From Draconibacterium orientale (lineage in GTDB: Bacteria > Bacteroidota > Bacteroidia > Bacteroidales > UBA12170), in contig DYSN01000008.1 of the NCBI GenBank assembly GCA_020718205.1, positions 1 to 57,994 of the forward strand: a stretch of DNA of 57,994 bases. Direction: 5' to 3'. The notes below the pieces were generated by a model, which saw only the letters and a program-made list of their open reading frames with translations, was not told the DNA's origin and ran no database searches. This document shows, piece after piece, positions 35,685 through 43,637 of this stretch. The number at the start of each line of letters is the position of its first letter. Positions within the stretch are counted from its first letter, which is position 1. The position numbers were made by a program, and so were the translations under genes.

Positions 35685-35893
35685 ATGTGGTATATTAATT
35701 TTTGTAATCAATTACTCATTTATATAAATCATATATATATCTGATATAAAATTAAATACATAAAATCAATTTATTTAAACGTTTAATTTAAGAAGAATTT
35801 TGCTAACAAATTTCCACAATAAATAGCTCCCGTAAAGCTCACAAAGCCAATGAATAACTTGATAATTGATAAAAATAGCCCTGATTCTTTACG

Positions 35894-35905
35894 TTACATT
35901 TGTAA
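35894..35905. promoter_or_regulatory. Palindromic operator copy 3 (TTACATTTGTAA)
   Basis: Identical to copy 2, 221 nt further upstream and not associated with any recognisable gene start. Contains TACATTTG, which could itself be a plus-strand -7 element. Confidence 0.5.
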
Positions 35906-35992
35906 TCATCCCATATTACGCAAAAATTCGTTCTAATCCTTATTGTTACAGGAGTATCAGTTCGTATAAAATATCCTTTTGTATACAGATGT

Positions 35993-36025
35993 AAAAAAAG
36001 CCGGTAAATTGTTTACCGGCTTTTT
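35993..36025 (-). terminator. Intrinsic terminator of arcC
   Basis: Near-perfect stem AGCCGGTAAA/TTTACCGGCT with a 3-nt loop, flanked by A-run and T-run, just downstream of the carbamate kinase gene on the minus strand. Confidence 0.9.
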
Positions 36026-36044
36026 CAACTTTAGAAGAATTATT

Positions 36045-36989
36045 TTAGTTTAAAACAATCCGTGTTCCGGCATTGGGTTTGCCTAAATCTTCGGCTTGAG
36101 TAATAATGCAACGCTTGCCCCCATTCTCAACAAATTCTATGGCTGCTCTAATTTTAGGTGCCATGCTACCTTCGGTAAACTGGCCATCGGATAAAAGCTG
36201 TTTCGCTTCTTTAACGGTGATTCTATCAAGGGCAATTTGTTCCGGGGTATTGAAATTTATAAAAACCTTCGAAATGTCGGTCAAAATATAAAACTCATCG
36301 GCTCTGATTTGAGAAGCGAGCATACTGCTTGCCAAATCTTTATCGATTACAGCATCGATACCTTCGAGCTTTTGGCTGTCTCTATAATATACCGGAATTC
36401 CCCCCCCGCCAACAGCAACAACAATCTGACCATCGCGGGCAAGTTTTTCAATCGATTTTCTGTTATTAATTCTTACAGGTCGGGGCGATGCAACCACTTT
36501 GCGCCAGCCTCTTCCACGGGGATCTTCCTTAAACACCGATCCATTTTCAAGGGCAATCTTGTTGGCTTCTTCCAGGGTATAGTAAGGGCCAATGGGTTTG
36601 GTGGGGTTTTTAAAGGCTGGATCGTCCTTATCAACAAGCACTTGAGTCACTATGGTGATGATATCGCGCTCCAAATCTGCTTTATAGAGCACATTCCGCA
36701 GCTGTTGTTCAATCATATATCCGATGGAACCCTGGGTTTCGGCTACTGCTATATCAATGGGCATTTTTGGCACGCCAAAAACCTTCTCCCCACCTTCGTG
36801 CTGAAGTAGCACATTTCCGACTTGCGGACCATTGCCATGGCCAATAACAATATCGTAACCACTTCTTATTAAATCTACAAGATGCGAGCATGTTTCGAAT
36901 ACATTGGCTTCCTGCTCGCTAATGGTACCTTTCTGACCGCTTCTTAAAAGGGCATTGCCACCAAAGGCAACAACAGCTAATTTGTTCAT
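36045..36989 (-). CDS. arcC: Carbamate kinase
   Basis: It makes ATP from carbamoyl phosphate and ADP (reversible) in the cytoplasm. The 314-residue protein has the amino-acid-kinase fold with VVAFGGNALL at the start, IVIGHGNGPQVGN, the family-specific RRVVASP-like segment GWRKVVASPRPVRI, VAVGGGGIPVYY and AVIDKDLASSMLAS. Length matches the ArcC family. There is no arginine deiminase or ornithine carbamoyltransferase beside it, so the source of carbamoyl phosphate (arginine, citrulline, allantoin or agmatine breakdown) is not shown. It is monocistronic, with a TTCG-variant -7 element upstream. Confidence 0.96.
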   Translation of the reverse strand: MNKLAVVAFGGNALLRSGQKGTISEQEANVFETCSHLVDLIRSGYDIVIGHGNGPQVGNVLLQHEGGEKVFGVPKMPIDIAVAETQGSIGYMIEQQLRNVLYKADLERDIITIVTQVLVDKDDPAFKNPTKPIGPYYTLEEANKIALENGSVFKEDPRGRGWRKVVASPRPVRINNRKSIEKLARDGQIVVAVGGGGIPVYYRDSQKLEGIDAVIDKDLASSMLASQIRADEFYILTDISKVFINFNTPEQIALDRITVKEAKQLLSDGQFTEGSMAPKIRAAIEFVENGGKRCIITQAEDLGKPNAGTRIVLN

Positions 36990-37035
36990 AGGTTATGAAT
37001 TATATAAATTCTAAATTGATTTGTGAAAAAAGACA

Positions 37036-37044
37036 GCGAAGATA
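37036..37044 (-). promoter_or_regulatory. -7-like element (TTCG variant) of arcC
   Basis: Minus-strand TATCTTCGC, about 47 nt upstream of the arcC ATG. Confidence 0.4.
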
Positions 37045-37169
37045 AGCAAAAGCCATCAATAAGTTTCTAATACCAAATCCTGACAATGTTAATTAGATTG
37101 ATTTCAATTTGAATATTTATGCGTAAACGCTTAATTGTTAACAGGCTTCTATCACTAAGAATAAATTAT

Positions 37170-37177
37170 TAAATTTG
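37170..37177 (+). promoter_or_regulatory. -7 element of the DASS transporter gene
   Basis: TAAATTTG, 20 nt before the ATG at 37198. Confidence 0.5.
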
Positions 37178-37197
37178 TATGAATCAAAAATATTCAA

Positions 37198-38715
37198 ATG
37201 TCTAAAATGTTGAATTCCAAAAATATAGGGTTTTATTCAGGCATCATTGCTTTTATGTTAATTTTGCTATTCGATTTTGATCCCCAAAACAGACTCGTTA
37301 CCTATACGCTGGCAGTAGCGGCATTGATGGCCATTTGGTGGATAACTCAAGCCATTCCTATTTCTGTAACAAGTTTACTGCCCATTGTGCTGTTTCCACT
37401 TTTGGGTATTATGAATGGTAAGGATGTTTCATCTATTTATTTTAATCATGTTATTTTTCTGTTTATCGGTGGATTTTTAGTGGCTTTGGCTATGGAAAAG
37501 TGGAATTTGCATACTCGAATAGCCTTAAAAGTATTGCTTCTTGTTGGCAATAACCCCCGGAATATTCTCTTTGGATTTATGTTTTCAGCCGCATTCTTAA
37601 GCATGTGGATGTCGAATACCGCCACTTGTATGATGATGATTCCCATTGTTTTATCCGTTATTAGGGGGATTGAAAACGAAGGAATGAAAAAATTTCAGAT
37701 AGCACTTTTGCTTGGAATTGCTTATGCTTCGAGCATAGGTGGCATTGCTACTTTGGTGGGAACGCCTCCCAATTTATCGTTTGTGAGAATTTATAGTATC
37801 ATATTTCCTCAGGCTCCTGATATCACATTTTTTAACTGGCTTATATTTGCTTTTCCACTCACAGTACTCATATTTATCTTTGTTTTTCTTTGGCTTTACT
37901 ATCGCTATAACCCTCGTGAAAAATGGAATTCAATCAATAAAGACTTTATCAAAAACCAATATAAAGCCTTGGGCAAAGTGAGTTTTGAAGAAAAAGTTGT
38001 TCTCATTGTATTTATTGCCATGGCCATACTTTGGGTGACTTATAGCGGAATAGAAATTGGTCAAACCAAAATTCCGGGCTGGAATCAGTGGTTTCCAAGG
38101 CCAGAGTATATTAATGATGGAACGATAGCCATTCTTATGGCTTTGGTTTTATTTATAATTCCCAGCAATAGCAGAAAAGGTGAGAATATTCTTCAGGGCG
38201 ATGTGATAATGAAAGTGCCCTGGAATATTGTATTGCTTTTTGGGGGTGGATTTGCTTTAGCAACAGGTTTTACCCAATCGGGTTTATCAAATTGGTTTGG
38301 CGAACAGATGAGTTGGGCCGGTCAGTTTCATCCATTGTTGGTTATTTTCATAATCACCTTGTTCATTAACTTTCTGACTGAGCTAACATCAAATACAGCA
38401 ACCGTCGAGATGATTTTACCCATTGTAGCTGCCCTGGCTGTGAGTATAAAAGTAAATCCACTTCTTTTTATGTTACCCGCAACTTTGGCGGCTTCCATGG
38501 CTTTTATGCTTCCTGTGGCTACTCCCCCAAATGCCATTGTTTTTGCAACCAATGAGCTACAAATCAAGGATATGATTAAAACAGGATTTGTCATTAATAT
38601 GATTTCTGTGGTTCTAATAACCGTGTGGGTTTATCTGTTTGCCGGACAAGTATTTGATTTTAATATTGGCGAATTCCCAATGTGGGCAGCGCATACAGCT
38701 GCTCCTGTTAAATAA
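37198..38715 (+). CDS. DASS/SLC13 family Na+-coupled dicarboxylate (or sulfate) symporter
   Basis: The 505-residue inner-membrane protein has about 11-12 membrane segments. Both DASS signature hairpins are visible: MWMSNTATCMMMIPIV (SNT motif 1) and NFLTELTSNTATVEMILPI (SNT motif 2), and the P-loop VGTPPNLSFV and VATPPNAIVFATN. In VcINDY the SNT motifs bind Na+ and the carboxylate substrate. Succinate, fumarate or malate is the likely cargo, but sulfate cannot be excluded from the sequence. It stands alone with its own promoter; a TetR gene lies downstream with a separate promoter. Confidence 0.93.
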   Translation: MSKMLNSKNIGFYSGIIAFMLILLFDFDPQNRLVTYTLAVAALMAIWWITQAIPISVTSLLPIVLFPLLGIMNGKDVSSIYFNHVIFLFIGGFLVALAMEKWNLHTRIALKVLLLVGNNPRNILFGFMFSAAFLSMWMSNTATCMMMIPIVLSVIRGIENEGMKKFQIALLLGIAYASSIGGIATLVGTPPNLSFVRIYSIIFPQAPDITFFNWLIFAFPLTVLIFIFVFLWLYYRYNPREKWNSINKDFIKNQYKALGKVSFEEKVVLIVFIAMAILWVTYSGIEIGQTKIPGWNQWFPRPEYINDGTIAILMALVLFIIPSNSRKGENILQGDVIMKVPWNIVLLFGGGFALATGFTQSGLSNWFGEQMSWAGQFHPLLVIFIITLFINFLTELTSNTATVEMILPIVAALAVSIKVNPLLFMLPATLAASMAFMLPVATPPNAIVFATNELQIKDMIKTGFVINMISVVLITVWVYLFAGQVFDFNIGEFPMWAAHTAAPVK

Positions 38716-38762
38716 TTAATTGTAAAAATTCCCGAGTTGTTCAATGGCATGTATTTATCATG

Positions 38763-38771
38763 TATTTTTGC
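38763..38771 (+). promoter_or_regulatory. -7 element of the TetR gene
   Basis: TATTTTTGC, full match, 51 nt before the ATG. Confidence 0.5.
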
Positions 38772-38822
38772 ATTTTTAGAACACCTAACCGATAAAGTCG
38801 AAAACTGAAAAAATTAATTACA

Positions 38823-39407
38823 ATGGGCAATAAATCAAAGGTTAACGAGCGAATTGTAGAAGTGGCAAGGGCAGTATTCGCTAAATATGGTTATAAAAAA
38901 ACCACGATGGATGACATTGCTTTGGGTGCTCAAAAAGGGAAAAGCAGCATTTATTATTACTTTAAAAGCAAGGAAGAAATCTATGAAGCCGTGGTGGAGA
39001 TGGAATCGAAACTACTTTTCGACGATATACTCCGTAAAATTGACCAGCCTATTCCCGCTAAAGAAAAATTCAGGCTTTATGTTTTTACCCGATTGAATAA
39101 GATTCGTGAGCTGAGTAATTTCTACGATGTGTTGGAAAACAACTATTTAAGCTCATTGGATTTTATTGAAGTGTTGCAACAAAAATATCATCAAAAAGAG
39201 ATTGATATTTTACAAAGCATTCTTTCCGAAGGGGTTAAAAGCAGAGAGTTTAATATTCAGGATACCGAAATTGCCGCCATTGCTCTTGTAACCGCTATTA
39301 AGGGCCTGGAAGCACCATTAATCATTAAAGGGGCCAAGAAAAATTTGGAGAGACGGGTAGATTATGTCCTGAAAATTCTCTTTTACGGAATTATGCGAAG
39401 GAATTAA
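38823..39407 (+). CDS. TetR/AcrR family transcriptional regulator
   Basis: The 194-residue protein has the N-terminal TetR HTH: RAVFAKYGYKKTTMDDIALG, then KGKSSIYYYFKSKEEIYEAV (about residues 12-57), which is highly typical. The C-terminal helical ligand/dimer domain is unspecific. TetR proteins usually repress neighbouring genes, but here the downstream gene is convergent and the upstream transporter has its own promoter, so the target is unknown. No palindrome was seen around its own promoter. Confidence 0.9.
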   Translation: MGNKSKVNERIVEVARAVFAKYGYKKTTMDDIALGAQKGKSSIYYYFKSKEEIYEAVVEMESKLLFDDILRKIDQPIPAKEKFRLYVFTRLNKIRELSNFYDVLENNYLSSLDFIEVLQQKYHQKEIDILQSILSEGVKSREFNIQDTEIAAIALVTAIKGLEAPLIIKGAKKNLERRVDYVLKILFYGIMRRN

Positions 39408-39457
39408 CAAAGGAAAGCATGTCTGTTCCATTTAAGAACAAGGATTAATTTGCTGAT

Positions 39458-40456
39458 TTATTCGAAATACTTCTCAAACTGCGGACACATTGCAGTTTTA
39501 ATCATTCCCGAATCATCGTAAACCATATAGATTTTAATTTGCGGATGGCTTTTAACAAAATCAAGGCTTTTCTCAACCCCCATTACCATAAATGCGGTTG
39601 CATAGGAGTCGGCCTCGCCGGCAGTTGGCGCCAGTACAGTAACGCTAAGAACCTGATTTTTTGAAGGATATCCTGTGGAAGGGTCAATGGTATGGGCAAA
39701 TCTTTGGCCATCAATCTCATAAAACTTCCTGTAATTTCCCGAAGTGGCCACCGCAAAATCTGAGATAGAAACAATTTTATTGTAACTTCTGTCATTATTG
39801 TTCTCATCAGGAATCTCTATCCCTACTTTCCAGGGTTCGTTATTGGTTTTATGCCCTCTGGCGTAAATCTCACCCCCAATATCGACCAAAGAGTTTTCTA
39901 TTCCCTGACTCAACAAATATTCTGATATTACATCCACCGAAAACCCTTGAGCTACTGCATTAAAATTCAGCTGTATCAGGGGATTTACCTTCACCAATCG
40001 TTTATTTGAAATAGTTACATTTCTGAAGTTGACCAACTGTTTCAAACTATCCACAAGGGCGGGGTTTATTGAATCGGGTTTTTCAAAAGTACCAAAGCCC
40101 CAAATATTGGCTAATGGGGCTATGGTGATGTCTAAACTTCCGTTGGTTTGTTCCGATATGGTTTGAGCCAGATAAAAATTTTCCACAAACCACTCGTCCA
40201 GCTCCACATCTTCGTTTCGGTTCACTTTAGAAACAATGCTGTTCTTTTGGTAAATGGAAACCGATTGGTCAAAAGCTTTCAAAATGCTGTCAATGGCCGT
40301 TTGAAGGTTTCTTCCATCTTTATCATAATAGGTAACTGAATAATAGGTTCCCTGGGCAGCACCTTGAAATTGAACCTTTTGTAAAGGTTTTTCAGAACAT
40401 TCCTTTCCAAAGAAGACCAATAAAATGATTGGTACAACAAAAAATTTAAAATGCAT
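39458..40456 (-). CDS. apbE: FAD:protein FMN transferase (ApbE)
   Basis: It attaches FMN covalently to Thr of redox proteins such as NqrB/NqrC or RnfD/RnfG. The 332-residue protein has an N-terminal membrane or lipoprotein-like segment and is exported. Family motifs: AAQGTYYSVTYYD at the start, LNFNAVAQGFSVDVISEYL, VDIGGEIYARGH, HTIDPSTGYPS, and ADSYATAFMVMG, which covers the Mg2+-binding DAYAT region of ApbE. It follows the small beta-barrel-like gene by 8 nt and is probably cotranscribed; no target flavoprotein gene is in the window. Confidence 0.93.
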   Translation of the reverse strand: MHFKFFVVPIILLVFFGKECSEKPLQKVQFQGAAQGTYYSVTYYDKDGRNLQTAIDSILKAFDQSVSIYQKNSIVSKVNRNEDVELDEWFVENFYLAQTISEQTNGSLDITIAPLANIWGFGTFEKPDSINPALVDSLKQLVNFRNVTISNKRLVKVNPLIQLNFNAVAQGFSVDVISEYLLSQGIENSLVDIGGEIYARGHKTNNEPWKVGIEIPDENNNDRSYNKIVSISDFAVATSGNYRKFYEIDGQRFAHTIDPSTGYPSKNQVLSVTVLAPTAGEADSYATAFMVMGVEKSLDFVKSHPQIKIYMVYDDSGMIKTAMCPQFEKYFE

Positions 40457-40464
40457 GGTAGTTC

Positions 40465-41034
40465 TTAAAACCTGATACCTAAGCGAACACTTGGAGTGGC
40501 CATGGGCATAACCGATCCATAGCTTGTGTCGTCAGAATCGCGCGACATGATACCAAGACCAAGGTTTACACCAAATACAAAGTGCTCCGAAGGCTCATAA
40601 ATCATACCGTTATTCAGAAGAAAAGCGGTGTGCATATATTCTTTTTCTTCTATTTTCGACCAGCCATCATAATAAACGGTGTTGGTTTCATGTGCCGAAA
40701 TTACACGTACTTCAGGACCTACATAATAACGAATTTTTCCCTGACCGGTTGGATATAGCTTCATGCCTAACCCTACCCACCAATTAACTTCATCATCGTA
40801 AATGTCCGGCTGCTTGTCGATTGAATAAGACATAGGCACATTGATGGCAATATTGCCTTTATCACCCAAAACATGCTCATACTCAAAGCTGATGCGCTTC
40901 ATAACCACATCCGAAAGCATGAGCACTACATTATTTTTACCAAAAGATTCAATCTCAGGGGCTTCTTCATTTTGAGACTTTAAGACAGGAATGCTCATCA
41001 GAAATACCAATGAGAATAAGACTAGTTTTTTCAT
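40465..41034 (-). CDS. Secreted small beta-barrel-like outer-membrane protein (unknown)
   Basis: The 189-residue protein has a signal peptide (MKKLVLFSLVFLMSIPVLKS) and a mature part of alternating aromatic/hydrophobic strands (ISFEYEHVLGDKGNIAINVP, KIRYYVGPEVRVISA, HFVFGVNLGLGIMSR), ending in Arg-Phe (VRLGIRF). The C-terminal Phe and strand pattern fit an eight-stranded outer-membrane barrel. I do not recognise a named family; it resembles DUF3575/OmpW-like small barrels only in general form. It is 8 nt upstream of apbE on the same strand. Confidence 0.65.
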   Translation of the reverse strand: MKKLVLFSLVFLMSIPVLKSQNEEAPEIESFGKNNVVLMLSDVVMKRISFEYEHVLGDKGNIAINVPMSYSIDKQPDIYDDEVNWWVGLGMKLYPTGQGKIRYYVGPEVRVISAHETNTVYYDGWSKIEEKEYMHTAFLLNNGMIYEPSEHFVFGVNLGLGIMSRDSDDTSYGSVMPMATPSVRLGIRF

Positions 41035-41199
41035 TTTATCAAGTGTTTAATTTTTACTGTGATTTTAACGACAAATATCAGATTTTATTTGCTCATATAG
41101 AAGACAGAATAAAACTAATTCAGTTGCTCAATTAACTCGTTAGGCAATAAATTTTTCGGATGGAATGTTGCAGGTTAAAAAAAATACTATTTTAGCCCC

Positions 41200-41265
41200 A
41201 TGAATTTTACAACAAATAATAGATTTTGGTGGTGGCGTCCGTTTCGTTTTGAAATAGGGAAGTAA
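41200..41265 (+). CDS. trpL: trp leader peptide with three consecutive Trp codons (21 aa)
   Basis: A 21-codon frame reads MNFTTNNRF, then three TGG codons in a row (41227-41235), then RPFRFEIGK and TAA. It is too short for standard gene callers. It lies about 200 nt upstream of trpB and is followed, 33 nt after its stop, by an intrinsic terminator (41298-41328). This is the classical layout of ribosome-mediated transcription attenuation: with charged tRNA-Trp scarce, a ribosome stalls at the Trp codons and the RNA refolds so the terminator does not form. Trp is normally rare (about 1% of residues), so three in a row in 21 codons is unlikely by chance. A strong promoter upstream is not obvious. 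Confidence 0.8.
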   Translation: MNFTTNNRFWWWRPFRFEIGK

Positions 41266-41297
41266 CCAGCATATATCTATATATTTAAACGAGATAC

Positions 41298-41328
41298 GGC
41301 CGATGGTGAAAACCTTCGGCCTTTTTTT
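41298..41328 (+). terminator. trp attenuator terminator
   Basis: Stem GGCCGA-T-GG/CC-T-TCGGCC (one mismatch) with loop TGAAAA is followed by seven T, between the leader peptide and trpB. A candidate competing pairing is CCGTTTC (41239-41245) with GATACGG (41293-41299), which would take the foot of the terminator stem. Confidence 0.8.
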
Positions 41329-41349
41329 ATTCATTAAAAATTGAAAACA

Positions 41350-41406
41350 ATGGGAAACTCTATTCTAAACTGGCTTAAAAAGGTACTATTTCGATGGCGA
41401 AGCTGA
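41350..41406 (+). CDS. Possible second mini-ORF with two Trp codons (18 aa)
   Basis: An 18-codon frame between the attenuator and trpB (ATG at 41350, TGA at 41404-41406) reads MGNSILNWLKKVLFRWRS and contains two TGG codons. Its stop overlaps an ATG at 41394 that is in frame with trpB. It may be a second regulatory peptide, a translational coupler, or chance. Confidence 0.35.
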   Translation: MGNSILNWLKKVLFRWRS

Positions 41407-41468
41407 TTTCTTTGCCCGCGAATACTGACAAAAAAGAATTTATAAATAACAATCAAAAAAAAAGAAAA

Positions 41469-42659
41469 ATGGAAAATTTAATCATTGAAAATAATATACA
41501 AAGTTACGCATCGGTTAACGGACGATTTGGAGAATATGGTGGAATGTATGTGCCGCCGGTATTGGAAGGCAAGCTGACCGAGCTCGCCGATAAATTTATG
41601 AAATACACCCGCGAAAGCAGCTTTGAGCAGGAGTTTGCCTATTATCTGAAAAATTTTGTGGGTCGCCCTTCCCCACTCTATTATGCTCATAGGTTATCGC
41701 AACATGTGGGTTCGAAAATCTATTTAAAAAGAGAAGACCTGAATCACACTGGTTCCCACAAAATCAACAATACCATCGGACAAATTCTGCTGGCCAAGAG
41801 AATGGGAGCCACTGAAATAGTTGCGGAGACTGGCGCCGGACAGCATGGCGTTGCTACCGCCACAGCTGCTGCTTTGTTTGGCATGAAATGCAAAGTTTTT
41901 ATGGGTGCCAAAGATGCTGAACGGCAAAAGATGAATGTGAGCCGTATGAAGCTGCTTGGAGCCGAATTGGTAATAACTCATTCTGGCAGAGCCACTTTAA
42001 AAGATGCTGTGGATGCTGCCCTGGGATATTACATCGAAAATCCCCATGTTTTCTATCTTTTGGGCTCTCAGGTGGGGCCTCACCCCTATCCTACTATGGT
42101 GGGTTATTTTCAGAGTGTTATTGGCAAGGAAGCCAAAAAGCAGTTTATTGAAAGAGAAGGCCGACTCCCCGATAATTTGTTTGCCTGTATTGGCGGTGGG
42201 TCCAATGCCATTGGGCTTTTCGACGATTTTTTGAACGATCATGAAGTGGCTATTCATGCTGCCGAAGGCGGTGGAAATGGAGAGTTGGGACAAACTGCAG
42301 CTACTTTGAGTTTGGGAAAGGTAGGTGTATTTCAGGGGACATACAGCTATGCCCTAATGGACGAAAACGGCGATGTGTATCCAAGCCACAGCATAGCCGC
42401 CGGATTGGATTATCCGGGGGTGAGTCCGCAACATGCTCTACTGAAAGATACCGGAAGAGCACATTATCATATAGTTACCGACGAAGAAGCCATACACGGA
42501 TTTAAATTGCTAAGTCATTTGGAAGGTATTATCCCGGCTATTGAGTCGTCGCATGCGGTGGCATTGGCTGAGAAAATTCTGAAGGGAAAAGCCGGACAAG
42601 TGAGCATTATCAACTTGTCTGGACGTGGCGATAAGGATGTGGAGAGGGATTTAATGTAG
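41469..42659 (+). CDS. trpB: Tryptophan synthase beta chain (TrpB1 type)
   Basis: It joins indole and serine to tryptophan. From ATG 41469 the protein has 396 residues and the TrpB1 hallmarks: GEYGGMYVPPVL, the PLP-lysine loop LKREDLNHTGSHKINN (Lys98), the catalytic-Glu segment ETGAGQHGVATATAAALFG, the VGPHPYPTMV loop and CIGGGSNAIG phosphate-binding glycines. An in-frame ATG at 41394 would add 25 polar residues not typical of the family. No trpA or other trp gene follows: a terminator comes at 42687-42717, so trpB stands alone behind its own attenuator. It may serve indole salvage or partner a distant TrpA. Confidence 0.95.
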   Translation: MENLIIENNIQSYASVNGRFGEYGGMYVPPVLEGKLTELADKFMKYTRESSFEQEFAYYLKNFVGRPSPLYYAHRLSQHVGSKIYLKREDLNHTGSHKINNTIGQILLAKRMGATEIVAETGAGQHGVATATAAALFGMKCKVFMGAKDAERQKMNVSRMKLLGAELVITHSGRATLKDAVDAALGYYIENPHVFYLLGSQVGPHPYPTMVGYFQSVIGKEAKKQFIEREGRLPDNLFACIGGGSNAIGLFDDFLNDHEVAIHAAEGGGNGELGQTAATLSLGKVGVFQGTYSYALMDENGDVYPSHSIAAGLDYPGVSPQHALLKDTGRAHYHIVTDEEAIHGFKLLSHLEGIIPAIESSHAVALAEKILKGKAGQVSIINLSGRGDKDVERDLM

Positions 42660-42686
42660 TCTGTTTGCCAGGTTTTTAAGTTAATG

Positions 42687-42717
42687 AGGTCGCCATTTTT
42701 ATGGTGGCCTTTTTTTT
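42687..42717 (+). terminator. Intrinsic terminator of trpB
   Basis: Stem AGGTCGCCAT/ATGGTGGCCT (G-T wobbles) and a T-run, 28 nt after the stop. Confidence 0.8.
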
Positions 42718-42765
42718 ATCACCACTGTAAATTGATTATTAAAGTCTGATTATTATCCATTTCTA

Positions 42766-43356
42766 TTACATTCCCTTTGAATCTTTAATAAACTTGAGCA
42801 TTCGTGCAAAATAATCTTCAATGCTTTCGTTTGGAAGCATTGGAATGGTTTCCAGAGCGGAGAAAAAGCTATTGATGATAGCCAGATTTTTTTCAAAATT
42901 GATTCTGAGTAACTCCAAATCATTTGTTTCCCAGTATTTTCCTTCATCCATGAGCTTAAAATCGGTCAGGTATTTCTCTTTCAAATGACGGAAAATCTTA
43001 ATTATTAATTGATGAGTTTCAACATCGGCATATTGTGTTTTCACCGATAGCATGTATAAAGAATCGCTTTCGGGCTGGTCTTCGGTTTTGCCAAAAAACA
43101 TGAGATGTGGAAGACTGCTCATTCGTCCGTTTGAAAGAAAACAAATAGGAATGGTTTCGCAGCCGGGTGGCGTAAAGCTTATGCCGTAAATATTTTGGTT
43201 ATAATGGTCTTTACCACAACAGTTATCAGGAAATTCTTGATCGAATACATTGAATTTCCAATTGTAAGTACCAGCAATATCTCTTACTTCTTCTATCAAT
43301 TCAGGGAGTAATTGAGGATTGGCAATGACGCCGCTATAGTGAAAACTTAAACCCAT
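42766..43356 (-). CDS. Hypothetical cytoplasmic protein (196 aa)
   Basis: No family recognised. The protein begins MGLSFHYSGVIANPQLLPEL and has no signal or membrane segment. It reads as an alpha/beta fold with cysteine pairs (DNCCGKDHYNQ, PPGCETIPICF) near residues 46-75 and a helical C-terminal half. From memory the opening resembles bacterial proteins of unknown function that start 'GLSFHYSG.I....L..LI.EV.DI'. The Cys-Cys and later Cys could bind metal, but no known site is complete. Codon use is normal. It is probably monocistronic. Confidence 0.7.
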   Translation of the reverse strand: MGLSFHYSGVIANPQLLPELIEEVRDIAGTYNWKFNVFDQEFPDNCCGKDHYNQNIYGISFTPPGCETIPICFLSNGRMSSLPHLMFFGKTEDQPESDSLYMLSVKTQYADVETHQLIIKIFRHLKEKYLTDFKLMDEGKYWETNDLELLRINFEKNLAIINSFFSALETIPMLPNESIEDYFARMLKFIKDSKGM

Positions 43357-43394
43357 ATTTATGGTTTTTCTTGAGAGCTAAAGTAAGATAAAAT

Positions 43395-43637
43395 TTACTT
43401 ATTCAGATTTTTACTTTCTTTCATCAAACGTCTTTCTAATTTTTTTCGCATGGCCTTAAAATGCTTGTCAGCAGAAGCTGTTATAGCGTCGCTAATTTGG
43501 TATCTTCTTTCCTCCTCTTCTTCGGGGGTTAGCGGGGGTTCTTCTATTTTGGGGGGCTTGAGTATTGCGGGCTCAACGGGTGTAGAAGCTGCCTTTTCGA
43601 TACGCGATTCTGCTATAAAGAGACTGCGGTTTTGCAT
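43395..43637 (-). CDS. Hypothetical 80-aa charged protein, possibly 5'-disrupted
   Basis: From the first usable ATG (43637) the protein has 80 residues: an N-terminal part MQNRSLFIAESRIEKAA, a Pro/Glu-rich linker (ILKPPKIEEPPLTPEEEEE) and a basic helical tail (KAMRKKLERRLMKES). No family recognised. The frame stays open upstream without an ATG through LLSIDDEKLTPLKDEFIEEC, which looks like protein, until a TAG at 43704-43706. Four codons further up is an ATG (43716-43718). The gene may therefore have lost its start to a nonsense mutation, or be translated from the internal ATG. The opposite-strand open frame here is a low-complexity Ser/Gly shadow. Confidence 0.5.
   Translation of the reverse strand: MQNRSLFIAESRIEKAASTPVEPAILKPPKIEEPPLTPEEEEERRYQISDAITASADKHFKAMRKKLERRLMKESKNLNK

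Larger units (their letters stand above)
35592..35994. other. Gene-free AT-rich regulatory region upstream of the XRE gene
   Basis: About 400 nt without a convincing gene. It holds three copies of a 12-bp palindrome, the XRE promoter, and long A/T tracts. The longest small frame noticed (28 codons from the ATG at about 35850) has no supporting features. Two of the palindromes contain TACATTTG in plus orientation, so a plus-strand RNA could start here and run into the terminator at 35993-36025. Confidence 0.6.

Noticed and set aside
35851..35937. 28-codon frame in the XRE upstream region
   Set aside because: Runs through operator copy 3, has no promoter at a sensible distance and an unremarkable sequence.
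36237..36809. 190-codon frame opposite arcC
   Set aside because: Shadow of carbamate kinase; no start signal and no recognisable motif.
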